Positions 1 to 11,309 are shown, counted from the first letter of the stretch. The stretch: DNA of 64,000 bases from Ligula intestinalis (GCA_036362985.1 JAYGXS010000004.1:63632141-63696140), one strand, 5' to 3'. Notes: generated from the sequence alone by a model not told the origin. Translations and numbers: made by a program.

Positions 1-11
1 CTTTATTAAAC

Positions 12-395
12 ATTTGATATTGGTAAAGAAGACAAATGAGCGAGCACTGGAACGAAATGTATTTTTTCCTGAGCTTTCGAGCTCCTACAGGAGCCCATCG
101 TCAGAGGTGGAGAGACAGCAACAAATGGAGTAGCTACTTGGGGTGTTTGTACAATAACTAAAATTTTGAACGTGTAGAAAATCAATGATTGTGTGTCTGT
201 GCTGCCGACTTGCCACTGAGAGCTGTGCTAGCCTGTGCCAGTAGGCAAGATTGACATGTTGGGTGGAAATATTTACAGGAATAGAATTATCAACAAAAAA
301 CAACTAATAGTTATAGGGGGGGGGGGGTGGGCAATTAAAAAAGTCATAGGAGAAGGAAAAGAGGATGAGAGGAGAGGGATTGTGTAGGCTTGGGC
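12..395 (-). mobile_element. Retroelement 3' end, left arm of inverted pair
   Basis: This arm is nearly the reverse complement of 590-972, so the two form a large imperfect palindrome around a 190-base spacer. Read on the minus strand, the arm ends with a hammerhead-like core, a GGAAAAAATAC stretch, a GTTCCAGTGCTCGC-like stretch and TCTTCTTT. The Penelope-like 3' ends elsewhere in the window end in the same order. I infer a third family of the same kind of 3' end. No reverse transcriptase is visible. A run of 13 or more G lies near 317. Confidence 0.55.
68..107 (-). ncRNA. Hammerhead ribozyme motif, core intact
   Basis: On the minus strand the order is CCT (stem I), CTGACGA core (98-104), one extra U, stem II GGGCTCC/GGAGCTC with loop TGTA (79-96), GAA (76-78), the self-complementary tetramer AGCT as stem III (72-75), C17 at 71 and AGG closing stem I (68-70). 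All invariant core bases are present; position 7 is C, which hammerheads tolerate. Stem I is only 3 bp and stem III has no loop, so catalysis would need dimer pairing through AGCT. The extra U before stem II may weaken it. Confidence 0.6.
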
Positions 396-589
396 GTCAA
401 ATGACCACGTCAGCACCGAAAGTGGGGTGAGTATGGAGGATGTTGGGCCAATTAATTACGGCGGGCATCTGGATGTGATCGTTTGCAATAGCGTAAGGCC
501 CTGTACGCCGGTGCCAATCAGACACATCTGTTAACGGAATTCTCATCCATGAACCAGGCTTCGATAAATTCTCTGCTTGTCTTGTTTCG

Positions 590-972
590 CGCGTGGCGCC
601 CAAGCCTACACAATCCCTCTCCTCTCATCTTCTTTCCCTTCTCCTATGACTTTTTTAATTGCCCACCCCCCTATAACTATTGCTTGTTGTTTGTTGATAA
701 TTCTATTTCTGTAAATATTTCCACCCAGCAAGTCGATCTTGCCTACTGACACAGGCTAGCACAGCCCTAAGTTGCAAGTCGGCAGCCAAATACACAATTA
801 TTGATTTTCTACACGTTCAAAATTTTAGTTATTGTATACACGCCCCAAGTAGCTACTCCATTTGTTGCTGTTTCTCCACCTCTGTTGATGGGCTCCTCTA
901 GGAGCTCGAAAGCTCAGAAAAAAAATACATTTCATTCCAATGCTTGAGCATTTGTCTTCTTTACCAATAGAA
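590..972 (+). mobile_element. Retroelement 3' end, right arm of inverted pair
   Basis: Plus-strand partner of 12-395, with the same order of segments and the tail pointing right. The ribozyme-like segment lies at 879-918. Its stem II (GGGCTCC/GGAGCTC, loop TCTA) and GAAAGCTC are kept, but the core reads CTGTTGA, so A6 is lost and the copy should be inactive. The last shared bases are the TCTTCTTTACC stretch near 957-970. Confidence 0.5.
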
Positions 973-1019
973 ATACCTGGAATGCGAATATTCTCACACA
1001 TTTGATATTGGACTACCAC

Positions 1020-1395
1020 AAGACAATTCGACGTCCAGTTCGATGATGTCCAACACATACTTCCCAGTAGGCTGGAGGTAAGTGAAGTGACTTGCACGTT
1101 AATTAAATTATGCTGAGTGTGGGCTAGTACTGCATCTATCACACTATCTCATCTGTGCTCGGTGTCATTACGAAGTCCAGAAGACCGGAGGCAAGAGAGC
1201 GCGTAGTCGAAGGCACCCCTAAGCATGCCGCTACACCTGGCTCGGATTCCACGAAATGGGAGTGCCATAAAAGCCACATTACGAAGGAGCCATAGCAGCC
1301 AAAATCTTAGTTGGCCATTCCACGCAAACAAACACTGGGCTGACTTTGTGGTCTGGATTAGCGCGTCGGTTGGCAACCTTCCAAGCCACAGAATT
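1020..1395 (-). repeat. Dispersed repeat E, inverted copy
   Basis: Reverse-oriented copy of the repeat seen at 3805-4320, 53190-53800 and 58375-58790. Diagnostic parts are a motif near 1025 (GTTCGATGATGTCCA) and, read on the minus strand, the block GGCTGCTATGGCTCC followed by AATGTGGCTTTTATGGC. Very GC-rich short open frames on both strands are by-products of the repeat. Confidence 0.6.
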
Positions 1396-1694
1396 TAGCG
1401 TACTGTTACAGATTCAGGTGTATGATATTGGTTATAAGGAGGGAAATGCGCTGAGCCATTGACCTCACTCTGTATTCCCGTTTCTGGAGCCCAGCCACTC
1501 TCGAAGCCGGTCGGTGGACTGGTGCGGGAAATGGGCACAGCTGACCTCGTCTGCGCGTACTACTCACAAGATCTGGCTCCCAAAACACGAGCAACGGGAT
1601 CTCGTGCAGAATGGGCCGTGTTGCTTACAGCTCACAGGGGGTCAGAGTACCAGAGGCCACGCTAAGGAGTATGAAAAATAATTACATAAGTTAT

Positions 1695-1975
1695 ACAACT
1701 GACTACAAAAAAGATTCAATCGCTGCGACAAGACTTGTATTCGCCTGACTTTACAACATCCATCGCGGATTCTTCATCAGAGGCATGAGCAGAAAGCAAT
1801 AACAGAAGAGGGTAACGCATGCACAGGAATTTGCAGTATTTATAGGACACAGTCGTAACTGCACACTAATGACAACCAAAATTAACGCCAATTGCCCTCT
1901 TGAGCGTTAATTGCTGGAGGACCGATATGCCGTGATTTGCTGAACTTGCATCACGCGTGGGGGAGTTAGACTTGA
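1695..1975 (-). mobile_element. Penelope-like element 3' end, minus member of inverted pair
   Basis: Minus-strand 5'-truncated copy of the Penelope-like 3' end found at 26690-27355. It holds the last part of the endonuclease reading frame, broken by shifts, then the 3' untranslated part and a decayed hammerhead: CTGATGA is kept at 1774-1780, but GAAAC has become GTAAA. The tail (minus strand) is CAGCGATTGAATC then T-rich. It abuts the plus copy at about 1975. Confidence 0.6.
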
Positions 1976-2412
1976 GGCTTGGTTCCCGAGCCCCAGTCCT
2001 TAAGCAAGTGCAATAACCTACCCAATATTTGGTGTCGAGACTCAATTTGACCAAAGCGAGTCGCCATTTGGGGAACGCACAAGCCACCACATCGTCTTAC
2101 GCCAATACCGGAGAGCCAGAGGGCCGAGAAAACATCAAGGCCAATTCCACCACACGTGATTACAGTTCAGCAAGTCAGGGTCCACATGCCGGTAAGCAAG
2201 CTATCAACACGCAAGAGGGCTATAACCCTTAATTGTCGTTGTGTTATACGTGTGCAATAATGACTCTGCAAATTCCTGTGTATGTGTTAACCGCTTCGGC
2301 TACTGCTTTCTGCTCATGTCTCTGATGATGAATCCGCGATGGATGTTGAAACGTAGTGCAAATAAAAGCCTTGTCCCAGCGATCGAATCTTCCTCTCACT
2401 TATTTCCCGGGG
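1976..2412 (+). mobile_element. Penelope-like element 3' end, plus member of inverted pair
   Basis: The plus copy holds the C-terminal part of the GIY-YIG endonuclease frame (see 1978-2232), about 80 bases of spacer, a hammerhead-like segment (2317-2360: CTGATGA at 2322-2328, GAAACGTA at 2348-2355) and the CCCAGCGATCGAATC tail followed by TTCCTC. In stem II the distal part AATCC/GGAT pairs while the three base pairs next to the core are non-canonical. The bases after the predicted cut are altered, so stem I is lost. Confidence 0.65.
1978..2232 (+). pseudogene. Penelope-like GIY-YIG endonuclease C-terminus, broken
   Basis: In frame 1 the segment reads, after a GSRAPVLKQVQ stretch and one TAA, YLVSRLNLTKASRHLGNAQ and ends at TAA 2230-2232 with INTQEGYNP. 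The frame at 26852-27355 has YLVLRLNVAKARSYLGKVQ and ends IDTQESNYP. The match runs to the natural stop, so this is the last quarter of the same protein. The GIY-YIG catalytic part is absent. The internal stop and truncation make it a pseudogene. Confidence 0.6.
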
Positions 2413-2420
2413 CTCGCATG

Positions 2421-3804
2421 TTCGCTTGTATTGGCTACACTACTGACTACCTGTTGGTGAGGTGTGAATATTACAGGTTAACACGGAGTGATTGATGGAC
2501 TTCGGTCCAAATACCTTCCTCAAAGTTAGGCCAGCGTCTATAGACCCCAGGATATAAACAATTACTTCAAGTTCGAAATCAATTTCTGAGAAAAATAAGA
2601 ACCAAAAATTTTAAAACGGGAACATCTACCAGAAATCACACAAGGAATGCTGGTGGACCCACTGATGCGCCGAACTCCTCGCATCTATGTCATGAAATGG
2701 CAGAATATAGGCAAAAACGTGTCCGGGCTTTTAGGCAGGACCTGTGCTGCCAGCATCGTAAATATTCACATAAGGTATCATATTACAAAACTTTAGATCT
2801 GTTATAAATTAAATGGCTTAACTTAGAACCATTACTTTCGGGTTGACGCCCGATATTATACACCTGACTGAATCTTACACCCATCCCTCCCTTCGTGATT
2901 CTTCCCTTAGCCTAGGAAATTATGGTTTCTGCTGTCAAGGCCGCAGAAGTAAGCGTAGTGGTGGTTGTCGTTAGATTACAGCTTCTTGAAAGCACTTCCC
3001 GTAAGATGAAAATGTCACGTTATTCTCCAGAGATTGTTGCAGTAACTGAAACAGAGGCAACATTTACCATAACCGACTCCAAGCTTTAGTTTATAGGTTA
3101 TACTTACATTCGAAATAATCTTAAGGAAAGCACTTAAATTTTTGCCATTGAACCATTCACAATTTACCGCTTTAAAGAACAGTTGTTGATTTAAAACTAC
3201 GCTAAAACAAGACAATCTCATTCGTTGGTTGTGTCCATCGCCAGAGAGGATTATGATCTTTGTCCCTCGCAGGTCTAACATGCTGTGGCTGATTCGAATT
3301 TGAAGTATTGCTTGGTTGCTGAACACTCTAATGTTTCTGGTCTTCCTGAGGGAGAGAAGAGAAGGTGTGGAAGACTCCGCGGACTACGTCCTCACGACAC
3401 ACAGCACATATTCTTTACTATAAGCCATCTAACGCATTTTCAACCTCGTACTATGGAAGCCTCTAAATTGGCTGTATAATTATATATTCCTCTTAGGACG
3501 GAGAATCAGACAACTATGGCCCTGCTCTATTGAGGCTCCTAATCAGCTGGAATGCGAACCGCCCTTGAAACTTGTCTGTGGGGATATCCGATCGATCATG
3601 AGTTGACCAGGTGCATGTGTCACGCCAATGTAGTTTCATTCCCGTTTTCGTACTTGCTTTCTCTCGCTTTCATTTCTTTCTTTTCTATCTCCTTCCCTAG
3701 CACAACCTATTCTGCAATGCTCATCTTTGACTTGCTTTCCTCTCTAGCACTGTGCCCACCTCACCTCAGGCAACCGATCAGTCAGATGGTAGCCTGTTGC
3801 TGGG
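2421..3804. other. No gene seen
   Basis: AT-rich sequence with no supportable exon. The only notable part is about 2645-2760, which resembles 25590-25690 (shared CCCACTGATG..CCGAA.CTCC and ATGTCATG..ATGGCAGAATAT): a short repeat of unknown type. Confidence 0.4.
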
Positions 3805-4320
3805 GTTGAAGGAGACAGTGAGATCGACCCTCAGCACATTTCTTTCCTCACTACAAACAATTTGATGCGCTTTAAGCTATCACGGTGCGCTAAAAGCCGT
3901 GGCTTGGAGGGTTGAAAATTGATGGAATAACTTGGACACCACAGTCGGCCCAGGGTGTGTCTTGTTGTGTGGAGTGGCTGTCTGTGGGCTGAGAGTCAGG
4001 CTGCAATGGCTCCTTCTTAATGTGGCCTTTATGGCCCTACCGCGTACGCAGAAGCCTACCTAGCAAGGTAGTGTTGTTCTGGCACGTGTTGGAGTGTTTC
4101 GTGCATTCCGCCTGCGCTCTATCCAATCTCCGGTCTTCTAAAATATGATTTTGAAATCGGGCTCAGGTGTGGGAGTTGTCAGAGAGTGGGGATGATCCGG
4201 TGAGTCTACTTTCAATATAATTGAGCTAGTGTCATCGCATCTGCCTTCAGCTTGCTGATGGCAGGCGTGGTGGACATAATCGAGGGTGACGATCGAACTG
4301 CCGTCCCATTTAGACGAATC
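3805..4320 (+). repeat. Dispersed repeat E
   Basis: Shares with 53190-53800 and 58375-58790 the blocks GTGAGATCGACCCTC, ATCACGGTGCGCT.AAAGCCG, GGCTGCAATGGCTCC, AATGTGGCCTTTATGG, TACTTTCAATATAATT and, at the far end, a GTGGACAT..TCGA motif. It has no terminal repeats that I can define and no long frame. The far end (minus-strand sense) is the head module also found in repeats F and H. Confidence 0.6.
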
Positions 4321-4384
4321 ATTTAGCTTTGTCCGCCACTACGGCTTCTCCCAACGTCCTATTGGCACTGTGTCATCGAGGGGA

Positions 4385-4520
4385 CAGGGTGCTGTATATG
4401 CAATGTAAGTCTTTTATCACTTTAAATTAATTCACACACAAGTCACCGTCCCTGCGTTCACCATAATGTGGGGAGTAGACGGTGGAGATAATCGATAACG
4501 ACGGTTAAACTGCCGGAAAA
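4385..4520 (-). repeat. Dispersed repeat F
   Basis: Contains CAAGTCACCGTCCCTGCG and a preceding ATCACTTTAAATTAATTCAC block that recur at 6270-6435, 16795-16965 and 38285-38400. In minus sense it begins with a GTCG..ATCGAT..T.CACC head related to that of repeats E and H. Confidence 0.5.
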
Positions 4521-4967
4521 CCGGCATAAAAGTGGTTTGAACTAAAGTCTGGGTAGACCTGCAAGTCGGAAAGAAGGGTACAACTGGGTGGTTTGCTCAG
4601 CAATAACTTGGTGGTTTTTCGGGATTCGATGTTCATTTTCATCAGTCAGTGTCCATTTGAAGGTCAAAAACGCTCCCCATCTCCCATAGCTGCCATAAAA
4701 CCTTACCGGATTAGTAATCCCCTAGACATAGGAAAAAGTAAACATAAACACGTTTGGGCAGAAAATATGACGTTACACGTGATTAAGTCAAGACTGGGAT
4801 AGGCTGCAATGACTCCCTACACCAGGAGTTCCTTGTCTTATATAAACTTATTCTAAGCAACTCAGAAGCATTTTGAGAAGTGAAATTGTGGCCGAACCTG
4901 ATGCTTCTTCAGCACAAACAGTCTTCTCATAGCTGATAGAATCGAATATACGAGTCCCACGAAGCAG

Positions 4968-5060
4968 TTCAGAAGAAGAAGATGCAATCACTGGAACAAG
5001 AATTTTACTTTTCTGACGTTTCAGATTCTGTCAAGAATCTTTAATCCTACGTGACCGTAG
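4968..5060 (-). mobile_element. Penelope-type 3' end, family II
   Basis: Minus-strand fragment: a perfect 7-bp hairpin AGATTCT/AGAATCT (5023-5040), then GAAACGTCAG, an A-rich stretch, TTGTTCCAGTGATTGCATC and (TTC)n. Apart from base changes this is the same order as the hammerhead 3' ends, but the 5' core strand (CTGATGA) is not recognisable, so it should not cut. Confidence 0.5.
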
Positions 5061-5084
5061 GATAGCGTGAGACATGCACAGATT

Positions 5085-5850
5085 GTGGTGATACATGCAA
5101 AAAACAGATACTGTAGAAATGCCCTCTTATGTATTATGCATGTTTATCATTGATTTGACTGCCTTTATGAATTCAAATATATTTTATGGGAAACGTGCAC
5201 AAACAATTTTTTTGTTGGACTCGTTCGCAAGCAAACTACGCTTTCTCTAAATTTGACACTTCAAGAAAGGGTATCCTTCGGTTTTAGAAAAAAATGTAAA
5301 CATGAGGTTTTTTCATGATTTTAAGGTGTTAATTCATAAAACATCGTACCTGTCAATTTATTAAGGCTGCCCATAATGTAAACAGCATGATCCACATCTA
5401 TTGCAACATTTTATGTAACTATGTGACTTCTCTCTCAAACTATAAGCAAATGCACTTTTCTTGAAACGGCGTCTACACATGCGCAGTTTGTAGACCTTGA
5501 ATTCAAGTGTAGCAGTCCGTAGGTGTCAAAATTATTTGACAATTTAGAAACTTTTTTAAACCAAGAGACACGCTTTTTTTAAAGATAAATTTAAAGGAGT
5601 CGTAATTCGCTACCAAACGCGTACAACAAAAAATTTTTTCGTACATGATTCCCATAAAATATATTTGAATTTTTCAAGGCAGTCAAAATCAATACCAAAA
5701 AATGCAAACTGCTTAAGTAGCTAATTTTTACGGTTCATACTTTTTGTAAGCGATCAGAAAGAAGCTCGTTTAAAAGCCAGCATCCTATCGTGACTGAAAT
5801 GCCTTGAGAACAGGCTACATGTTAATCAATATTGTAACCCTAAAGCTTCT
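5085..5850. mobile_element. Palindromic element P, near complete inner part
   Basis: The left half (5140-5330) and right half (5560-5800) are reverse complements: GATTTGACTGCCTTTAT/AAGGCAGTCAAAATC, AAATATATTTTATGGGAA/CCCATAAAATATATTTGAA, AGAAAGGGTATCC and so on. A middle unique part holds AACAGCATGATCCACAT. The right end carries GAAAGAAGCTCGTT and CCAGCATCCTATCGTGACTGAAAT, the mirror of the left ends of other copies. It has no coding frame and is a non-autonomous long-inverted-repeat element. Confidence 0.6.
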
Positions 5851-6269
5851 GCTGAAACTTACAGCATCAGTATTTTTACTTTATTGTTCCCAATTTCCGC
5901 CAAGTTATCCTATTTTACGGATGGACTCAGAGAGCCAGCATAAACCAGGTGACGGTAAGTTGTCCTACTTACACGTTTCTGCCGGTCAGTCGATAGATAT
6001 ATCAAGAAAAGCCAACCTGCCAATAAACGAAACTCCTTCGCAGCTCATACATACATATTTTTCCATTGTTATCATGCTTAGCATAACAGGCAGTTCTCAT
6101 TTCTCCCCCGCAAGGTGGAGGTAGCTCAGCACCTTAATAGAGGCCCTGTTTACGTCCACGCTAGGTGATCGTTGGGGTTGAAAAGGGCTAGTACGACAGC
6201 GCGGGGGCGATGGGAAGGGAGAGAATAGAGGGTAGGGACAATGGGCGCTGCACTACAATACATTTACCT

Positions 6270-6435
6270 CTACAGGATCGTCTTGATACCGGACATAGGC
6301 GAATAAGAGAAAGAGAGTGCGGTAGATGCTGTGCAAGTCAAATATGACTTAAAACTAATTCACCTGCAAATCACCATCCCTGCGTCAGTTTTTCATGGAG
6401 TATACATAGTAGAAAACCATGGTCAAACTTTTGTG
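6270..6435 (-). repeat. Dispersed repeat F
   Basis: The blocks TTAAAACTAATTCAC and AAATCACCATCCCTGCG match the F copies at 4385-4520 and 16795-16965. Its minus-sense head reads TTTGACCATGG, related to TTTGACCATCGATTTCG of repeat H. Confidence 0.45.
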
Positions 6436-6804
6436 GGCGAAGGCTAATGTTGCAATTGTACGGTGAGTCCGAGTTTAATGATTTGGATGGATCGAATCTG
6501 TACGATTTTGCAGCAACAGGAATACCCTGCCACAGATGTACTGCTGGTTCCACATTGACGTAAAACGCACTGCTCCTCTTTCCTTAGCCAGATGCTCAAC
6601 TCTATGGTAGCTTGAACTATTGTCAGTAGATATTCCGTATTTTGAACCGTCCGAGTATTTTATATCACCACCGAAGTGGTCATACGGGCACATGTCAAAG
6701 GTAATTATATATTATTATAACCTTACCTGCTGACTTTCAAGTCTCAATTTGTGACTCTTTAACTTTCCACAAGGAAAGAGATGCAGTTTTTGAAAACCAA
6801 ATTA

Positions 6805-7170
6805 TCAGGGGGTTTTGGCAGATTTGCTTAATTAAGTTGAACCAATTGTGTAAAAACTCGCGGCGACGGCAGGAGTCGAACCCGCACAGAAGGGAAGGCC
6901 TTCACGCAGCCAACGTTCTACCAAATTGAGCTACGACGCCACGCCATGCGCCGCGAATTTAATCACACTTAGGTCGATTTTACCCGCCCAACTTACCGCT
7001 CGTATGAAATCCACCATAACAGAGCAACAAGCTGTCTGCCCAACCAGGATTTCCTAAGCAGTCATCTTGAATCCACCAGAATGACTACCAGGATGACTTA
7101 ATTTTAGGGGTTTTTGGCAGGTTTGCTTAATTTAGCTGACCCAACTGGGAAAAAACTCGCGGCATCGGCT
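6805..7170 (-). mobile_element. SINE A (tRNA-derived), with adjoining truncated copy
   Basis: Minus strand: GTAGCTCAATTTGGTAGAACG (A box) and GGGTTCGACTCCTGC (B box) about 40 bases apart, then a body with GGGCGGGTAAAATCGACC upstream and CTGCCAAAAACC downstream. Other copies lie at 14100, 23520, 33000, 40155, 56150 and 56410. The tRNA-like head starts are flanked by a second partial copy from about 7100. Confidence 0.7.
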
Positions 7171-8124
7171 TAAGGTGGGAAAAATATGAGAGTCAAAGAC
7201 TGTGGACTACTTCCGCGAGTTTGCTTGTCCTTCAGGCTTCTAGCTGTATATGGCTAAGAGATAATCTATAGAGCCAAGGCAAACCAGGCCCTACGGAGTG
7301 ACATCTAGGATAGCCTTATCCTTTGAGATTCTTGACATGTACGGCCTCACGGCACCATTAAACTGGTTATTACAGAACCCCAGAGCAAGGCTGTCATCAC
7401 CTTTGCATGTCTCTAGGCCTATCTATGCTTGAAAGCAACACACGTCGCCAAGCTGACGCAGTCGAGGAACTGCAGGAGAACCAATCGGATTCCAGCCTGC
7501 ACCAGAGTCCATTAGGAAGAGTCAATTAATCCGCTAACTGGAAATGGTCCACTTACCACCCAGTCACACTATCCCCTTGGAAAAGTTTAAGTTCTCTTCA
7601 CTAGCGTGAAAGGACGTCCAGAAAATAGGACCAACGTTGCTGCACAGCAAAATACGAGGAGAAAGAAGAGGAACGTGGGGTGAAGAAAGTCCGGAATCGC
7701 TGGACGATGAGCACTGCCCTGCAGCACACAGAAGTTCCCCACAGGTGAAATCAGGCTTTTTCCACGTTTTAGAGTCCCAAAGCGACTACAGAAGGCAGGA
7801 GACGTGGTTATGCTCAGGGAAGCAGAGAGTGGTCCCCGGGGATACGGCTGCGTGCGGCGGAATTTTAATTTCCGTGATCAGATGGGAATAGAAGCGACCC
7901 GAGGTCACGGATGGTTGGGCACTGCATGCTAGTGTCGAGCGACGTGTAGATGCATACGCATTCCGGAATGCTGGTGGTCTCACGCCACTGGTTATTCAAA
8001 TTTCCTCTCGGAAAAGTGGGTGTCTATAAAGGCTCACAGCTCAACACAGCTGCCCATTTGAAGTTAGGATGCTTTGGACCAAATAGAAGGGCTCACTTTA
8101 TATGCGCCAGGAAACTACACTAAC
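7171..8124. other. No gene seen
   Basis: The stretch 7637-7891 has an 84-codon open frame in a slightly GC-richer setting (ending KQRVVPGDTAACGGILISV), with no recognisable domain and no convincing splice sites. I see nothing else. Confidence 0.3.
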
Positions 8125-8795
8125 CGTAAACATGTACAGTAGAACTTAGAATTTGCGCAACACGACAGCATTTGCGAAAAATTCATACTCACTCACCAAT
8201 CGGCATTGAGAAAGGATGAAAAACTGATAATCGTGTAGCCTATTCTCAAGTCATTTCAGTCTCCATAGGATACTGGCTTTTTAACGAGCTTCTTTCTGAC
8301 CGCTTACAAAACGTATATGCTGCAAATAATGGCCACTTAAGTAGTATGCATTTTCATCATCGATTTTGTGTGCCTTTGTAAATTCGAATCTATTTTATGG
8401 AAAACACACAAGAAAAAATTTGTCCCGTAGTCGGTTAATATTAAATTATGGCTTCTTAAAATTTTAACTTCAAGAAAGGGTATCCTTCGGTTGTAGAAAA
8501 AGGTCTAATTATGAGATTTCCCCGATTGTGAGGTGTTCATTCATTATACGTCACATCCTCCAATTTATTAATGCCACCTGTAATGTAAACAGCATGATCC
8601 ACATTTATTGCACCATTCTATGAGAATTATGTGACTTCTTTCTCAAACCGTAGCCAAAATGTAATTTTTCTTAAACAGGATGCACACAGCGTGCAGTTTG
8701 TAAGCTTTGAATCTGAGCGTAGCAGTCGGTAGCTTTCAACAATACTTGGCACTTTAGAAAACATTTAAAACTGAAGGAAACACAACAAAAATAGC
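8125..8795. mobile_element. Palindromic element P, right arm lost
   Basis: The left end is complete: ATTTGCG..AAATTCATACTCACTCACCAATCGGCATTGAG, then GTGTAGCCTATTCTCAAGTCATT, GCTTTTTAACGAGCTTC and the GGGTATCCTTCGGTT block. The centre (AACAGCATGATCCACAT, CACACAGCGTGCAGTTTGTAA) is present. The right arm stops after GGCACTTTAGAAAAC, where SINE B begins at about 8850. Confidence 0.6.
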
Positions 8796-8847
8796 CAACC
8801 AAAGTATAAGATGAAGCCACACATATAAATTGCACATATTGTGGCAT

Positions 8848-9127
8848 ATATGCGTACACCGATCTGTAAGAGGACACACTCACTCGTCCATTTTGCATTT
8901 AGAGCTCTCATTTGAGCGTCCACCACGAGGCGGCTAGGATATAGGCAAAATGACATGACCAGCAAAGAAATAAGACACTAGGAAGGCCTTTTCTGCCTCA
9001 TTAGGCGTCATCGGCTAGTGATATCCAACCACAGTGTGGCCGCTGAAATTTCTGCCACACCGAGATTTGAACTCGCGATCTCTTCTGTCAGGGCGAACGC
9101 CTTAACAGTTGAGCTGCGAGCTCATGG
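8848..9127 (-). mobile_element. SINE B with hammerhead
   Basis: The minus-strand order is a tRNA-like head (9127 to about 9050: GAGCTCGCAGCTCAACTG A-box-like, GCGAGTTCAAATCTCGG B box), the hammerhead (8976-9020) and a 3' body that also occurs at 21905-22040 (a stretch with ACACTCACTCGTCCA). It lies directly against the truncated P element. Head plus ribozyme plus body is about 280 bases. Confidence 0.7.
8976..9020 (-). ncRNA. Hammerhead ribozyme motif (U4 changed to C)
   Basis: Minus strand: stem I CACTAG (9015-9020) with CTAGTG (8976-8981), 6 bp; core CCGATGA (9008-9014); stem II GCCT/AGGC with loop AATG inside 8994-9007; GAA (8991-8993); self-complementary AAGGCCTT as stem III (8983-8990); C17 at 8982. 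All helices form, but core U4 is C, which should lower or abolish cutting. Stem I and stem III sequences differ from other SINE B copies while keeping complementarity. Confidence 0.65.
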
Positions 9128-9769
9128 TCTTTCACATATTATATATTCTTTCATCTGCATACACTGAGTAGCGCAAATCATGAAAAGTAATAAAAAGGTA
9201 GATAATTATTCTTCGAGCCCTACAATTTTTTCCTTTCGCTTCTTGGCGAGAGCCACCTGCCGCAACTAAGGCGTCTCGCGTTGTGCGTCGGCTAAGTGAA
9301 TGCAGGAGAGTCTAAAGTTAACAATAGACAATTCTTAATGACGTGGAAATTTAGTCCACTTATGTATCCTAAAATAGAAATACCGGTTTCCAGTGTTTTT
9401 AATCTATGAACGCGTAGAATTTCGCAAAGCTGTACATCAATTCTTGCGCGAAAAAAATTTCGGTCGGGTTTTGGTGCGAAAATAAAAATTGCCATTTATA
9501 GAGAATTAGAGAAGGCGGTACAAAAACTGTCCAACTTATGAAAGTACGTAATAAGGCACTGATTAACTCACAAGAGGCCCCACATCCCATGAAATCTCAA
9601 CCAAAATGCTAAAACGGCTTTTCGCCTTAAACAAAGTACTTAGGTGGGAATGAAACATCACGTATTGGACAACAAAATCCGAATATAATTCAGCAACTTT
9701 GAAGTTTCAGCCTTTAAATGGATTTGTTTTTGATTGCCTGCAAAAGTGTATCCTGTTAGAAAATTTCTG

Positions 9770-10310
9770 CATAAATTACATGAATTTGTAAATCGATTTC
9801 CATTGACCTTATAAATTGAAATACTTTTTGGAAATAATGCTCACAATTATTCTTCTCTGCACACGTTTGACACACAATCATGTCTTCTTCATATATTATA
9901 CATCAAGGAATGGAAACTTTTTGGTTTTAAAAAGTCGCTAAAATGCCGAATAATTTTGAAACATACCGGACTTTGCACTCGACATCAAGTTTTCCGAACA
10001 AAGTGATGTGAACATTCAGTGCAAGGAAAGAGCATAATTCATTACAGTGAGAGGGAGAGGCCACATAGTTTTCATGCAAATTTTCAGTGAATGTTAATTA
10101 TATTTTACACTTTATGGATAAAATTAATAAATTGAAATATTTCCTAAAATAATATATTTTAATTTATAAGGACATAAAAAATCAGTGATAAAATTACATA
10201 CTACCTAAGTAGCCTTTTTCAAAACAGATCAGACAGAAGATGAGTCTAGAACCAGTATTCTTAGGTGACTGAAATTATCATGCGATTAGTCTGTAAGATA
10301 ATGAATACTA
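9770..10310. mobile_element. Diverged palindromic element P
   Basis: The left half (CATTGACCTTATAAATTGAAATAC, GGAAATAATGCTCAC) and right half (AATTTATAAGGACAT, ATCAGTGATAAAATTACATACTAC) mirror each other as in the better P copies. The right end keeps CAGATCAGACAGAAGATGAG and GGTGACTGAAATTATCATGCG. Many differences suggest an old copy. Confidence 0.4.
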
Positions 10311-11309
10311 CTTTAGCTTGACACTTTTTCGAATATAAGACAACTTTTAGAATTTTGGTGGACATTTAGCACGGCAGAAAATCTGCTGTAGTAGAGAGTG
10401 CACAACTGTTCCTCCAGCACGAGTTAATTTTATAGGATAACGTCCGGAAAAAAATCAAATCTACCGCTTTGGTGTTACCGTCTGTGTATATGGGTAGATA
10501 ATTAAGTGTCATGTTTTTTAATGAATACTTTCACTAAATTCTGAAAAAATACTGCGTGAAGCGTTTGCAGAATATTTCACTATTTATTGGACCACTTTGT
10601 TGCGCATTTACCCTATCAGAGTCATGCGTAAATTTATGTCAGAAAAATAGAGCCAACCAAAATGAAACAAGGCAATTAGTTTTTCCTACAGGAAAAATAT
10701 CAGAACCACCTGCATAAATCTCCCCCGAAGCAAACACCCTCTTAGCACGCTCATTGGGTCGAAATGTATGCCTGATTTGCACAAGAAGTATGTTTTTTCA
10801 ATCATTGCCGTTTCTTCCATTCGTGTTAGGTACTCCTCAGCTGTTCAATTTTTGCATTCTTTTTTCGTGTTTTGCAACCAAATGAAGGTGTTTAAGGCTG
10901 GTTATTCTACTCCTGCTGCCAGTCTTAATTTCCTTTAGACCTTTTCAGCACAACTATTTATTTATAATCACATAGAACTAGTGATTTCTATTCCTATGCC
11001 GGCTTTGATTCTTGAAATTTACATTCTCGAATACCTGTGATTTTGCGTCTGAATTGCTGGTGTCATTATCTTCCATTTTTTAAAACAAGCATCTCATTTA
11101 TAGCGAACAGCCAGAATCCCCTGCTGACAGCTGCTAACCAAACCTCAAAAGGACGAAACGACTGTAGTAGAAGTACAATAGAGTCCCTATCTCACGAAAT
11201 ATGTACCGAAATTCTGATTTTTTTACATCGAACAAACTTATTACTACGGGTTTCAATATTTGTTATCGTTCAACCAAATCTCAAGATATTTCCAGCGTAT
11301 GAGGACACT
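10311..11309. other. No gene seen
   Basis: AT-rich, with no supported exon. The 93-codon frame at 11037-11318 has no recognisable domain. Confidence 0.3.
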
